NCBI GenBank assembly: GCA_030220185.1
Contig: JASPKZ010000422.1
Location: 877,001-941,000, forward strand
Reading direction: 5' to 3'
Origin: Diploptera punctata
Taxonomy: Eukaryota > Arthropoda > Insecta > Blattodea > Blaberidae
DNA: 64,000 nt
This document shows positions 41,163 through 52,317 of the stretch, in pieces. The translations under genes and the position numbers were made by a program. The notes under the pieces were generated by a model that made no database searches, was not told where the DNA came from, and saw only the letters and a program-made list of their open reading frames with translations. Every line of letters starts with the position of its first letter. Within the stretch, counting starts at the first letter, position 1.

Positions 41163-42483
41163 CGAAGCCTATTTTAATAGGTTGATGGTCTGTGAATCCA
41201 AAGAGAAGCGCCATCGAAAAATTTGGAAATACTGCCTTCGAGCTTAGACCGCTGGACCACAGCGCGGGATTATTTTTGTCCAATTCACTGGGGGATTTTA
41301 TATAACTACTTGCAATTACGAATAAGCTGCAAATAAATTTATCTTTCGCATTTTAAGGTAAATTAAGTAGGCATTTTAAAAACTAATAATTCGAGGAACT
41401 CGTGATTATTATTATTAGTATTATTATTGTTATTATTATTATTAATGTTGTTGTTCTTGTACATCAGAAACCCTATTTTACCTTACATCATATAAGGGTT
41501 ATATTTTTTAGCACTTTAATCTTACGCATTCTTCTCCGAATCCACCTCCAAGTTTCTACTCCAAAACAAAATCCACCCTAAAAATCCAAAATTAATACCA
41601 AACCCTCAAAAATTATTTCTGATTACATGAAAGGAGTTTATGTATGGCTACATTTGTCGTTGGACTGAATGCCTTTCTCTTGGACTGCCTCCGCTTCAGA
41701 CATTTGCCAAAAAGTCAACAACGAATCTCACTCTTAAATCAACTCAAACTTATATAGCATGAGGGCAGCAAAGGGCAACAAATAAGAACATCATCGCGGG
41801 TATTCGCAAGGATCCCAGTATGTTTGTCATGCCATATACCCGTATCTGCATTTGAAGTAAATTAACAGGAAAAGGTAGAAGAAGAGAAAAATACATACAC
41901 ATAACAAAAAAAAATGATGAAGTAAAATTAGCTTACAGTTTGAAGTAAAAACTATTTACAAAATAATTTGAAAGAATTGTACCATTTTTTTTTTATTGGT
42001 GATCGCATGATGAAGAGGACTGGAATAATCTTCGTCAATAGCGTTTAGATAGATTGAAGTTTCCATCTTACCTTCAAACCACAATATTCGACAATCGAAT
42101 AAAACACGTTTGAAATTTTTCTCCACGTTATATTAGGATTTTTTTAAAAAGTATAATCTGTGCAAATTTCGGAACATTATTTTAAGAATTCTGCGTAATA
42201 ACTCTCCGGTATAGTTGTCTTTTTTTTTTTTTCTCTCTGGTGAGATCAGTCCTGAAGTCGCAAATTTGGATAGGAGTGTGGGAGATGTGAATGCGGTTTC
42301 AACCAGTTAGTTGTTTATGCAAACGGTATTTTGAATATGTTGGCCCCTATAATTAAATATGCAAATTATAGACCGGTTTTTGTTACAATTTAGATTGGGT
42401 AGTTGATTGGATGATACGGGTTCTCCGCAATATGGAAGTTACGATGAGTTGATAATTATCACGTTCCATACAACTCTAACAGT
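41163..42483. other. About 1.3 kb without supported gene
   Basis: Includes an imperfect (ATT)n tract at 41407-41455 and a T-run at 42221-42234. The rest is unassigned. Confidence 0.4.
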
Positions 42484-43629
42484 CTTACTAATAAAAATCT
42501 CTTATACAGGCTTATACAATGTATAAGCCTTATGTAGATCATGTATAATTTCCTTACTAATAAACGTTGTGCCGGAGCTGTAGACAAACCAATAAGTCAC
42601 CATATTCGTTCATCAATGTGGAAGGTCAGAACATATACGCGCAGTTTGTAACGAAATAAAACAACATCAACTAGTGATTTAATTGTGTAAGAAATGAGTA
42701 TGGATAAGAATGAATAGAGATTCCGTAATTGGGGAGGCACTGAAAAAATAATTGTGTTTTAATTTACATACATTTTCCTTTATGCTATGTCAAATATATC
42801 GTAGAATTAGTTTTGCAGATAATGTGCTGCCATCTAACGTCAAGAATTTCGAACAATTCTTGGCCTAATAAAAGTTTTCCCCATTACTAATGAATTATAT
42901 GCAGTGTTTTAATATGCGTTTATAAAACGTTCAAAATAGTAGGAAATGTTACCGACAACAGAATAACGCTTTAAGCGAAAAAAAATCATTGCAGTTTGAT
43001 CGGGAATCGAACCTAGGACCCCATGAACTGTATTCAGAAGCTCTAACCACAAAGCTACGAAGCTAACATGTGGCTTACTGCAATAATAGCACTATAATTA
43101 AATACATTTTTATATCGGTATGTGTATTATGTATTAATGATGCAAGAAAGATTTGTTAAAATAATATTATGAAGCATTTAAACTATATTCAGATTAAATA
43201 TTGTCTACAGCAATTATAGTAGAACATATTCTTTTGCGAATCAATGTTCAATTTAAAAATATTATTAGGCCTAATCGAGAATGAGTGTAACAAAAGGCAT
43301 TTTATGATGCCTTTATTTTCCTACCCAGATCTTTATTAATATTATTTCTGTCCTGTGCATCCATCAAACAGTCGTTAAAGTGTTGCATTTTGCGTTAAAT
43401 TTAAGGAAACTTTCTTCAATATCTTAGGAAAACAATCAGTTGATCTTGAAGTCCGACATTTTTTCTAGTTATACAATCCTTAAACAAGGCTGGAGCATGT
43501 ATAACGATTCCCATGTAAAGTTGTACACCTCTTTTACATTGAACAGCAAATACAGTGTTTATTAGTAAGAATTTTCAACTGAGATATGTATAAACCTTGT
43601 ATAAAAGTTATAAATGGATTATTAGTAAG
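42484..43629 (-). mobile_element. Terminal-inverted-repeat element with tRNA-like core, copy 2
   Basis: Inverted relative to copy 1 at 24349-25447. Ends CTTACTAATAAAAATCTC and, from the right, CTTACTAATCCATTTATAAC; inner repeat pair at about 42551 ('ccttactaataaacgttgtg') and 43560-43575. Matches copy 1 throughout, with small indels. The tRNA-like core is at 42993-43064. Minor differences, such as an additional ~60 bp near 42900-42990 ('gcgtttataaaacgttcaaa'), account for its greater length. No coding capacity. Confidence 0.85.
42993..43064 (-). pseudogene. tRNA-like sequence inside TIR element copy 2
   Basis: Minus strand: A-box-like 'ctttgtggttagagcttct', B box 'ctaggttcgattcccgatca'. The 3' acceptor side 'gatcaaact' is the same as in copy 1. 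Confidence 0.6.
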
Positions 43630-43680
43630 AGGGTAAGTATATATTTTAAATGAAAATTACTCTGATCTTTTCATATTTTG

Positions 43681-43682
<2 letters not shown>

Positions 43683-43766
<84 letters not shown>
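43683..43766. repeat. (TTA)n microsatellite
   Basis: About 28 near-perfect TTA units, giving poly-Ile frames on both strands that are not genes. Confidence 0.97.
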
Positions 43767-43789
43767 AATACTTTAAACCGAAGTCGGGC

Positions 43790-44075
43790 ATTAAAGAAAA
43801 CTAGAACCGAAGCTCCACCTACTTTTTTATACGGTTCCGACGAATTGAAAATAACTCCAGTCCTGACAAAAGTAGAAAATGATAATTCTAAATAACTAGA
43901 ACATCTGAACAGAATGCCAAAAGGCACATTACCGGAAATTCTAATAAAAAACTGTAAACCATTAGGAAACAGTCAACGAAGATGTCCCATGAAGAGGCTA
44001 TTAGACTTTTAATGAAACGGGAACAAACCAACAAAATTGCCTAATTATATAGCAGCTAGATTAGATGTTCATGAA
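43790..44075 (+). pseudogene. LINE carboxy-terminal relic
   Basis: 'LYGSDELK' near 43825-43850, 'LEHLNRMPKGTLPEILIKNC' at 43898-43955 and, frame-shifted, 'RRCPMKRLLDF' at 43978-44012 match the type B end (compare 'SPMKRW' at 51545). Ends in 'catgaatgatgataatt'. Confidence 0.6.
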
Positions 44076-44299
44076 TGATGATAATTATAATAATCAGACA
44101 AATAAGTTTAATGTTTTGTGGAATGGATGTTGCATTTTTATTGAAGTCATTTTATCAAGAATCAATAAATTGGAAATCGCATACTAGATAATTAAAATAC
44201 ACACAGCACCTAACAAAATGTGTGTCTCAAGCGTAGATAAGTTATTGTACAGTATGCCCAGAATGCCTCTTAATGAACGAGAAAGGCCTAAAGTAAATA

Positions 44300-44465
44300 A
44301 ATATATATATCATCTCATCATCTGCCTTTCAAGTATTAGGCCCAGTGGCCTGTTACGGTCTCCCGCCATCTCCGAAAAAGTCGACCCACAGATCTTCTGC
44401 CTCGAGGAATGTAGTGAAGAATTTGTTTTGGTATTCTGTGACGAACCATGCGCTGAATATGGGCT
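44300..44465 (-). mobile_element. LINE 3' end
   Basis: 'tcatctcatcatctgccttt', 'ggcccagtggcctgttacgg' and 'gtattctgtgacgaaccatg' (plus strand) resemble 34186-34335 and 34541-34560 and code the terminal basic region when read on the minus strand. Confidence 0.5.
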
Positions 44466-44506
44466 AGCCAATTGTTTTTATATTCTTATAAATAAATATT
44501 ATATAT

Positions 44507-44509
44507 ATA

Positions 44510-44557
<48 letters not shown>
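44507..44557. repeat. (TTA)n microsatellite
   Basis: About 17 TTA units preceded by a short TA run. Confidence 0.95.
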
Positions 44558-44739
44558 ATAATAGGTTTACGAAAGATTTTAGACCCGATTAAAGGAAATG
44601 ACCAGCATAGAAAACGACATAACCACCATGCATAGAGAAGATAACTTCACCAAGAAGAAAAGACCACATTCTCTGGTCATATGGTGCGAATGATCAAGGA
44701 GGCATTATGTAACAAGATTTTTGGAAATAAAAAAAATCG

Positions 44740-45800
44740 CCTTGTTTACAGATACAACCAAAAATATGATTAACTTAGGACAACGTTAAGATAGCAAATC
44801 TCTTAGTAAAAATTTGTCATTTGGAAAATTCCGAAGAAACCAAAATGGAAACCTTCAACAAATTGACTGGAATGGATTAAAGCAAAGTGGTTGAAATAAC
44901 TTGGCCATTTGTAGGTCGATTTCGAAAACAAGAACAGTAATACTATGTTAATAGTAATAAAAGTGAAAAGCTCCTTGTATGCAATTCCGTCTAATACGAC
45001 AGTTGTCATTCCCATGATCGAATTATTGTGATTAAAAAATGTCCACGAAGATAAAAATATAGTAAATAACCAGTTCGTAGAATAAGTTATTTATAATATT
45101 TGGATTGCAATAATTTATTTTTAATAAAGTTATTTATCATAGACTTGGCGAATTCCTAGAATTATGTGGAACAGTTAACCAAAGAACAAACATTAAAAGA
45201 AACAGTGAATTTTTATGATGAAATAATTGTTATTTGGTACGGTAAACTGGGTAATACCGAATAGTGAATAATACCGCATATACTTTGAAATACAGTTAGT
45301 GTGGAAAGTATTGAATCACTTATAAATATAACAGGACAAATAAATAATAATTTCTTCACTATATACGAAAATAAAACTATACACATTTACGTTGCACTCT
45401 ATAAAGTTAAATAATCGCAGTTTCCTCTGTTATAACATAACGTGTAAAAAATAATTTATACATGTAGGCCCTAACTGTAAACCTACTGTACTAACAGTCG
45501 CAACTGTTGAATTTTCTGATGCTGTAAGCAGGTAAACAATGCTATGGTAGAACTACCATGAACATTTCTCCAACATTCCGCTGTTCGGCATTCTAATTTG
45601 AAGAAAATCAATTTATATAAATATATATATATAGAATAGTAATTTAAGAGATCAATTATCTCTTTGAAGCAAAAATTGATTCTTTAAAGCTTTGTACCTA
45701 AATGATACGAGCTTCTATTGCAATGCCATGGCTCACGAGTGTTTGATAAATTACAAATTATTTATTTATGTATTTATATATAATTAGAGTAGTATATTGG
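44740..45800. other. About 1 kb without supported gene
   Basis: 44590-44740 may be another LINE tail ('HSLVIWCE', '..NKIFGNKK'), but it is too decayed to call. The rest is unassigned A+T-rich DNA. Confidence 0.35.
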
Positions 45801-45804
45801 TGAA

Positions 45805-45852
45805 TGCAGCATTGAACCTACGGATTCGTTAAATCATATAGTTAGTTCTTAA
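45805..45852 (+). mobile_element. Type A LINE, extreme 3' end
   Basis: 'gcagcattgaacctacggat' and 'tcgttaaatcatatagttag' match the last codons and tail of type A (compare 10282-10310 and 33825-33850). Confidence 0.5.
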
Positions 45853-46114
45853 TATTTAAATGACAAATTGTATTTACTTTTAGTGTTTTTATCTTAGTAG
45901 TATACATTTTAAAAGTATATTTTTATGTCTTATTTTGCTGAGTGAAGATAAGGCCTATTATTACTGGTGAAATATCTATATTTATAAGTGTATTTTAGTC
46001 AGAAGGCCTCATTTACCGATATATTATTTTAGTTTGAGAATTAATTACACACGAAAACGTTTATTATATGTCTTTGAATAATCTTAACTCTGTCAGTTTA
46101 AATAAAACTATATA

Positions 46115-46436
46115 CCACCGCTGTAGTCTCGAGGTAGCGTGCTGCCTTGTCACGCAGCGGGCCCGGGTTCGATTCCCGGTCGGGACAGGTTCCTGGGTGA
46201 GTTTTTCTCCCCGGGTTTTTCCTCATCTGTAAGACAAATGTCAGGAAGCTTAGGACCCAACGGTCCCCGAAAATCACCTGGCCATCATCAACATCCTTAT
46301 TATCATCATCCTCCTTCCTCGGTGTGGAAAGCCACGGGAAGCTACCTCGCCTATAATTTCCTAATAAAGCTGCAAAGCATAGTATGAAAATGCTATGATT
46401 GCAGTGAAAGACCTACCCTTGGGCAGATTACTAGGG
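46115..46436 (+). mobile_element. S1a SINE, best preserved copy
   Basis: Head CCACCGCTGTAGTCTCGAGG, B box GGTTCGATTCCC (46167-46178), body 'gtaagacaaatgtcaggaag', 'cccaacggtccccgaaaatc', (CAT)-rich hinge 46283-46316, 3' module from 'gtgtggaaagccacgggaag' to 'ggcagattactagggaat', then a (TTA)n tract. The frame 46139-46387 is its translation. Confidence 0.93.
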
Positions 46437-46440
46437 AATG

Positions 46441-46442
46441 TA

Positions 46443-46481
<39 letters not shown>
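46441..46481. repeat. (ATT)n microsatellite at a SINE 3' end
   Basis: About 13 units directly following the S1a end. Confidence 0.95.
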
Positions 46482-46485
<4 letters not shown>

Positions 46486-46552
46486 ATCAACAATTTTTGA
46501 GTACACCAATACAGCTTCAAATTTTGAATATTTGTTTACAACTTAATATACA

Positions 46553-46725
46553 ATTAAAATATAAAATTATGGAATATTCACCTGAAAGGTATTAACATAT
46601 AAAATTATGGATATTCACCTGAAAGGTCCGTATCCGCAACTTGATTAATCAAGTTGAGGAGACGGACCTTTCAGGTGAATATTCCATATTTTTATATTTT
46701 AATTTTGAATAATACCTCAACGGAA
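46553..46725 (+). mobile_element. Foldback element with duplicated left arm and CCTCAACGGAA motif
   Basis: The left arm is present twice ('ttatggaatattcacctgaa' at 46567 and 'ttatggatattcacctgaaa' at 46605); the right arm (46661-46703) is their inverse, ending 'atattccatatttttatatt'. The loop contains its own palindrome CTTGATTAATCAAG (46640-46653). CCTCAACGGAA follows 11 bp after the right arm (46715-46725). Confidence 0.75.
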
Positions 46726-47517
46726 CACATCATGAAACTTATAAAAGTTAAGTTAATATAAGAAGAAACTGAGATAGCAAGCAGACATGATAAAGAAGAT
46801 AATATTATTGTGTGCAGTATTAAATGGCTTTTCCCAGAACTGTGTGCGGTTTATAAAGTAAGGCAGTGAGGTAGGGCAACCAATGACGTCATCTCTACAT
46901 TCTTGTGGGTGATTACTGAGACGGTTGGCTGACTTCACTGTGTCATCAGACAAATCACCAACTTCTTCCCAACAACGCCAATCTTCCAAGCGTTAATAGA
47001 GAACAGTGTCTTGTAAAATCTAGTCTAGGTTAATACATAGTGTTTTACTTGACATAAATATGAATAGAAAATTTTATCTAATCACAGCAGAAGACCTTGT
47101 CTAGCGGTGTTGAAGGCAGCGGAAATATCCCGTCCAGTTCCTGGAAGTCAGTGGCGAACTTCTCATTTGCTCCATGTAGCCTGCATCTCTCTTTCACAAG
47201 CTATCAGTTTTAATTAATTAATTAATCCGTTTTGCTCCCATTGTGTCCTCACACCAACTTGAAAAATTTACATCCGAATGATAACATTTATTGCAATAAC
47301 AAATTAGGTAAACCTTCAATATCAGACACTGATAAGGGTATATTTCTACACTGTATGAGTAATAAACTTCATTGTACGGGTATTTTGTTCAGATCTCAGG
47401 CTTCAATTTACATAATCTTTAAATAGATAACCTATCTGCCTCAACTTAAATCTTATGTACTATAGTAGAAAATAAGGAGACATACTGGTATAATGTGATG
47501 CGATATTATAACGTGAT
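46726..47517. other. No supported gene
   Basis: A minus-strand frame at 46989-46753 ('MEDWRCWEEVGDLSDDTVKS') is distinctive but I recognise no family and see no supporting neighbours; it may be a repeat relic. Confidence 0.3.
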
Positions 47518-47690
47518 ATCTAGGGCTCGGAAGTTGAACAAAGCCCTTATTTGTGTCTGAAAACGAAGCACGACATAATATGCCTATATCTACATTTTGG
47601 GTCATCGTAAGCCAGAAAATGGCGAATGTTACTTATCTTTTTGTCCTTTTGCGACTTTTTATTGGCCCTTTAGCCCTTTTTACACAAAAT
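47518..47690 (+). mobile_element. hAT-like element, left end of the 377-1103 family
   Basis: 'ctagggctcggaagttgaac' then 'tctacattttgggtcatcgt' and 'aagccagaaaatggcgaatg' match 377-485 of the first element. No matching right end with CTTCCGAGCCC was found downstream, so the copy is truncated. Confidence 0.7.
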
Positions 47691-48214
47691 GAATTCCCTG
47701 TATATTTCAAATAAGCAATGACGCAACAAGAAATAAAAAACAAGTTAACAGTTTTAATAAAATAAGCTTACTCCTAATTACTGGCTATAGAGAAATCATA
47801 TATTGCAGAATGGTTGGGTGACAACTGTACAGATAATACTGAAATTGGCCATCCGCAAGCAATATTTAATACACCTAAAGAGAAAATGTTCTGTCTGAAC
47901 CGGGATTTGAGTCTAATATCTCTAGCTTTACACGCTGATCTGTTACAACTTGAGGTACTCTGGTAATCCAGGAATAGATCCAAATGTTTTAAATCCTCGT
48001 GTACCCATAATATCGAACTTAAATATGAACCAAAAGGTCTTGGAGAAAAGAAAGAATGAGACATTTGGGGACATCTGTACAACGGTTTGAAGTGAATTCG
48101 ATAAATAATCTCGTGTAAGGTTCATACTCTGTTCCTGTGGTCATATTTAAAATAAAAAATGTTACATATGCACAAAAATGTAAAAATTGTCACGGAATTG
48201 GGCAAACTTGCCAT
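47691..48214. other. No gene seen
   Basis: Frames on the minus strand (47774-48125) lack recognisable domains. Confidence 0.35.
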
Positions 48215-48456
48215 ATATATGTATATGCCACATAGGCCTACGTCCCGCGTGGGGATACTTGTGTTCCGTTGCGGGAGTTTCGTAACCAAAATAATTTAGT
48301 TACCCTCATTTACCTAAAAATGTTAACGAGTGACATGTGGTTAGCACATTGCCTCAAAGAGGCATCTAGTAATCAACTAAGTTATTACATGGATGGATGA
48401 AGGTCGATTAAATTTTGCACAGGAACCTTTTTATTGAGGCTTGCTGTTCTTTTACG
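48215..48456 (-). mobile_element. SINE S2, head missing
   Basis: 'cgagtgacatgtggttagca', 'ggatggatgaaggtcgatta' and 'gcacaggaacctttttattg' match the S2 copy at 15985-16095. It ends at 'ttcttttacga' where a LINE begins; the tRNA-like head is absent. Confidence 0.7.
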
Positions 48457-49585
48457 ACTGGCTTCCGGAAGGGTAGATCATGCTCTGATGGATATTTCAC
48501 AATGCAAATTTTGATTGAGAAACATCGTGAATTTAATATAGAAACACACTTGGCATTTATTGACTTTAAAAAGCCTTTGATAAAGTGAACAGAAGTCTGT
48601 TGTTTGAAATTTTGATGAAAGATCAGATCTCAAAGCAGATCATATATAATATTTATAACATTTATAAGTCAACTCTCATTGCTATAAAAATAAAAGAAAA
48701 AATAACTCGGTGGAAAGAAATAAACTCAGGAGTCAGACAAGGTTGTGGCCTCTCCCCTCTACTTTTAACATATATATGAATGCCATTGTAAAATACTTTA
48801 GAGAAACAAAACACGGAAGTATCACTATCAATAGAAATTTAAAATTAGATATAATAATGTTTGCAGATGATCTTGTTTTACTAGCAACATCTGAAGATTA
48901 TTTACAGTGGCCAGTACATAATTTAAATTTGATAGCCCAGAAATATTCAATGGAAATATCTACCAATAAAACTAAAATAATGGCCTTTTGTGGAAAATCC
49001 CCAATACCAAGCAAAATTTGTCTAAATAACAAAATTTTCGAGAGAGTTAATGAGTTTACTTATTTGGGATATAAACTCTCTTTTGTTGAAAATTTGGATT
49101 TATCAGAGAAAATTGTGAAATTCAACAAATCAATGGGAATCATTAATAGAGTTTTAAAACCTTCATTAGTGCAAAAATCAACTCGTACTCGTCTTTATCA
49201 AATAATGGCTCGACCAGTCCTATGTTATGGGAGTGAAGCGTGGACTATAAGGACGAGAGATGAAAGCAGACTAACAGCTTGTGAGATGAGATTTATGCGC
49301 CGAACAGCTGGCTACACCAAATGGGATCGAAAGAAAAATGTAGAAATCCTTCAAGAACTTAATGTATCACCATTTCTAGACTACATCTCGAGATATCAGC
49401 TAAACTGGAAGGAACATGTCTCAAGAATCTAGATCCAGGATCCCCAAGGCAATAATGAACTACTGTCCAAATGGGAAACGGTCACTTGGTCGACCTATGA
49501 AAAGATGTCACGAAAACCGCTTTCTCAGGCCGTAACAGTTCTTCTAGGACTAATACCTGGCAGGATGATGATGATGAAATAATTT
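48455..49585 (+). pseudogene. LINE reverse transcriptase (type B-like), 5'-truncated
   Basis: Begins in 'GFRKGRSC' (48458), then 'MQILIEKHREFNIETHLAFI', a frameshift in an A-run of 'FKKAFDKVN' (48567-48573, five instead of six A), 'SLLFEILMKDQISKQ', 'INSGVRQGCGLSPLL' (48720), second frameshift, then a 240-codon frame 48710-49432: 'YMNAIVKYF', 'IMFADDLVLLATSEDYLQW' with the FADD catalytic box, 'STNKTKIMAFCGKSPIPSKI', 'NEFTYLGYKLSFVENLDLS', 'RPVLCYGSEAWTIRTRDESR', 'CEMRFMRRTAGYTKWDR', 'ISRYQLNWKEHVSRI'. After a stop the tail continues to 'ggcaggatgatgatgatgaa' at 49580. Endonuclease and fingers are missing. Confidence 0.9.
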
Positions 49586-49648
49586 AAAAATCGCGTAAAT
49601 TCCCACAAATTTGCAGCGTAGAAATAAATAAATTAAAAAAATATATAG

Positions 49649-49757
49649 GCGGAAAGCAACCTACAATTCCCTAGTAAAGCTGCAAGCATAGCATGAAAAT
49701 GCTATAATTGCAGTGAAGGACCTGCCTTTAGGCAGAATTACTATGGATGGATGGATA
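49649..49757 (+). mobile_element. S1a SINE, 3' module only
   Basis: 'ggaaagcaacctacaattcc', 'gcatgaaaatgctataattg' and 'ggcagaattactatggatgg'. A 14-bp deletion relative to other copies removes the 'gggaagctaccac' part. Confidence 0.8.
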
Positions 49758-51299
49758 ATTGGGATTAGGCTAGTTATTGAATTTAAAGGCTAACTTTAAG
49801 AAAACCCGATAGATTTCCGCCAATTTCCAGCGCAGAAATAATTAAATCGTTGTGTTCAAATAGAAAAGAAAAATAAGTGTGAGGAAATTTACGATGGCTA
49901 ACACACACACATAGTCGCACCCACGCTGTGATATGCACACGGATTTTATAAGCTTGTTTCCGGTGTTTACTTGGAAAAAGCAAGCTTAGAAATAGTCACG
50001 TTTAGGTTTTTTCATTTGAATAATAATGTTGAGGGGCGTGTAGTTTTACACGACCAAGTGTAGAGGTCAGTGGTGACATTGTTTATACACACATACAAAG
50101 TTGAGGTGGTGATGACTTCGCTGTTCTGTACCGCTATAATGTACATGTGTCGGCAATGTAGTGTCTACATTATGTTTTATGTCCTTGTTCCGGCTTTGTT
50201 ACATTTCATTGGAACGAATTTGTCAACTTTTATACTCCTCACTGAGGAACATTGAGATTTTCCAGCATTTCCCCCCCCCCCCCGAGTTAGTTTTAGTAAT
50301 TGCCTAATTCAAAGTTATATTGATTCTTAAAAGAGCACATTTTTATTTGCTTGTTAGGTAAATCAACAGTATTTTATTTAACGAAGATATTTAACTACTT
50401 AGGCTGTCGATGTCATATTTCAAATTTCAATTTTTTTTATTTTTTATTTGAACAAGTTTTGCAAGCTGCGTTTTAGCCTGTGCGTATATAGTAGGATATT
50501 TAGTTTACAATCAATAGGGTTTATTTCAGTATCTGGAATATTTCGTTTATATACTTGATTGTTCGCGACATTTTGATAACTTTTCGTAGCACTATGTTTG
50601 GGTTCTTGATGTGAGCTGGTCTGTAGTATGAATTTTTGTCTCTGGGGACTTTTTCAGGTTTGAGGTTTTTTAACTTTCTGTAAATTTAGCACAACTGAAT
50701 CCAATACTTTATTTTCCTTTCGGAAGAAAACCAGACTCTCAACTTGTTTATGTCCTTGAATATCAATCGGGCCTCATTTCTAGAGGCCATAATAACCGAT
50801 AAGGCAATTGGGACGAGATATTGTTTATATTAAATATAGCACTTATTTAGTAACTAAAATAGACTAAGTAAATATATGTCACAAAAATATAATTAAGCAA
50901 CGAGTTAGTTCAGATGATAATGTTTGAGACTCGAATTCGGAAGATTCAGTAGACATTTATTTTGATCCCTCTCCTTCTAATAATATATAATACCTTCCCA
51001 TTTCCTTCCCCTATTTCTGCCTAACAATTAATCCACAATTAATTATTGATAATTGCTAACCACCAAACTGTCTGGTTTTTTTTCATGGTTTAAATCAACT
51101 GTCAAGGTAAATGAGGGTTGGAATTTCATTACTAGAACCCGATTGGTCATTAACGATTATTTCATATTCCACTAAAAATGATCGTTAAAATACTCGTATT
51201 GTACTGAAGATACACGAGTAAAATCAACGACAAACAATGACCTATGGTAATCCCCTCAACTGCGCTCACAGTCTACTGATAGCTATAATCGAAAGGCGC
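49758..51299. other. About 1.5 kb without supported gene
   Basis: Contains a C-run at 50269-50283 and general A+T-rich sequence; the 61-codon frame at 50070 is hydrophobic and unsupported. Confidence 0.35.
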
Positions 51300-51625
51300 T
51301 AGACGCGACGTGACCAAAGATGTCGGCACTTCTAAAAATAATATTGCAGTAAAAATATTTGGAAGAATTAACATAGCAAATTCTGTCATAACAGCGTTAG
51401 ACATCGGCAATGAACTGAATATAGAACTAATTATGGCATTGATTGAAAAATATAGAACTAATTGGAAGCCATGTTCAATGGATGTCACCAACTAGAATAG
51501 CAAAAGACGTCCTGAATATTGTAGTCCTATAGGAAAAATATCACCTATGAAGAGGTGGCGTGGCCAGTTTTAAACCGAAACAGGCCAAAAGGCCTAAACC
51601 TTCATGTCGATGATGATGAAGTCTG
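51300..51625 (+). pseudogene. Type B LINE carboxy terminus
   Basis: 'ALIEKYRTNWKPCSMDVTN' (51437-51495), 'SKRRPEYCSPIGKISPMKRW' after a frame change (51499-51560), and an end of 'gaaacaggccaaaaggccta' and 'gatgatgatga' (51577-51620), the (ATG)n tail. Confidence 0.75.
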
Positions 51626-52055
51626 TCATAACAACATTTCATTTTCTTTTCTTTTCGTTTTCGGCAAAAATGTACCGGTAAAAATGTACCGGTAATAAAG
51701 AACATTTGAAGAACACAAACCCACAATAAATAAAATAAATAAATTGCCAAAGGATCAGGAATTACGGAGATAACCATTCTTCGAAACTAATTCAGAGTGA
51801 ATATTGAGCAAACACATGTTCATATCAACTCGTATTAAATTTCGGACACAGCGTCAAGTAAATTGTAAATAAGGTTCGAAAGTACACGCTAGTGTATGTT
51901 GATGTTGGTATGGGCACGTATACACACTTCGCACAACTGTAAGTAACGGTACGTGTTCCTTATTCCAGGAAGTACCAACCGAACAATCAGGAAGTTGTGT
52001 TCCCCATCTGTTATGTAAAAGTGAAGTAAGCTACCCTTATTACCTTATATAACAA

Positions 52056-52317
52056 GTATCTTAGTGGACTAGTGATTATCATGCTTATTTCTAAACTTGA
52101 GATACGCGGATACAATAAAACAGGTCGGGGTTGACAGACTTTGAAGACCGTAAAAAACCATTCTGAAGGGAAGTAAGACCTTCGGTTCGTGTTGTAAATT
52201 TATAGTATGTAAAAGTATATAGAACCTGAAATAAGCGACAACATTTGTCGGCCTTTTCACTCCCAGTTTTTAATTCCGATTCTAATGGACCTGAGTTGTT
52301 AGGTGCTAAGGCCGTAA
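52056..52317 (+). mobile_element. tRNA-derived SINE S6
   Basis: A-box-like 'gtggactagtgattatcatg', decayed B box, then 'gaagaccgtaaaaaaccatt', 'tgtaaaagtatatagaacct' and 'acatttgtcggccttttcac'. Followed directly by the start of a second S6 body. Confidence 0.6.

Noticed and set aside
46753..46989. Minus-strand frame 'MEDWRCWEEVGDLSDD...'
   Set aside because: The amino-acid composition is protein-like, but I cannot match it to a family and it lacks any neighbouring exon; kept only as a note.
50895..50965. tRNA-like 'gagttagttcagatgataat'
   Set aside because: A-box-like start but poor B box and no second copy in the window.
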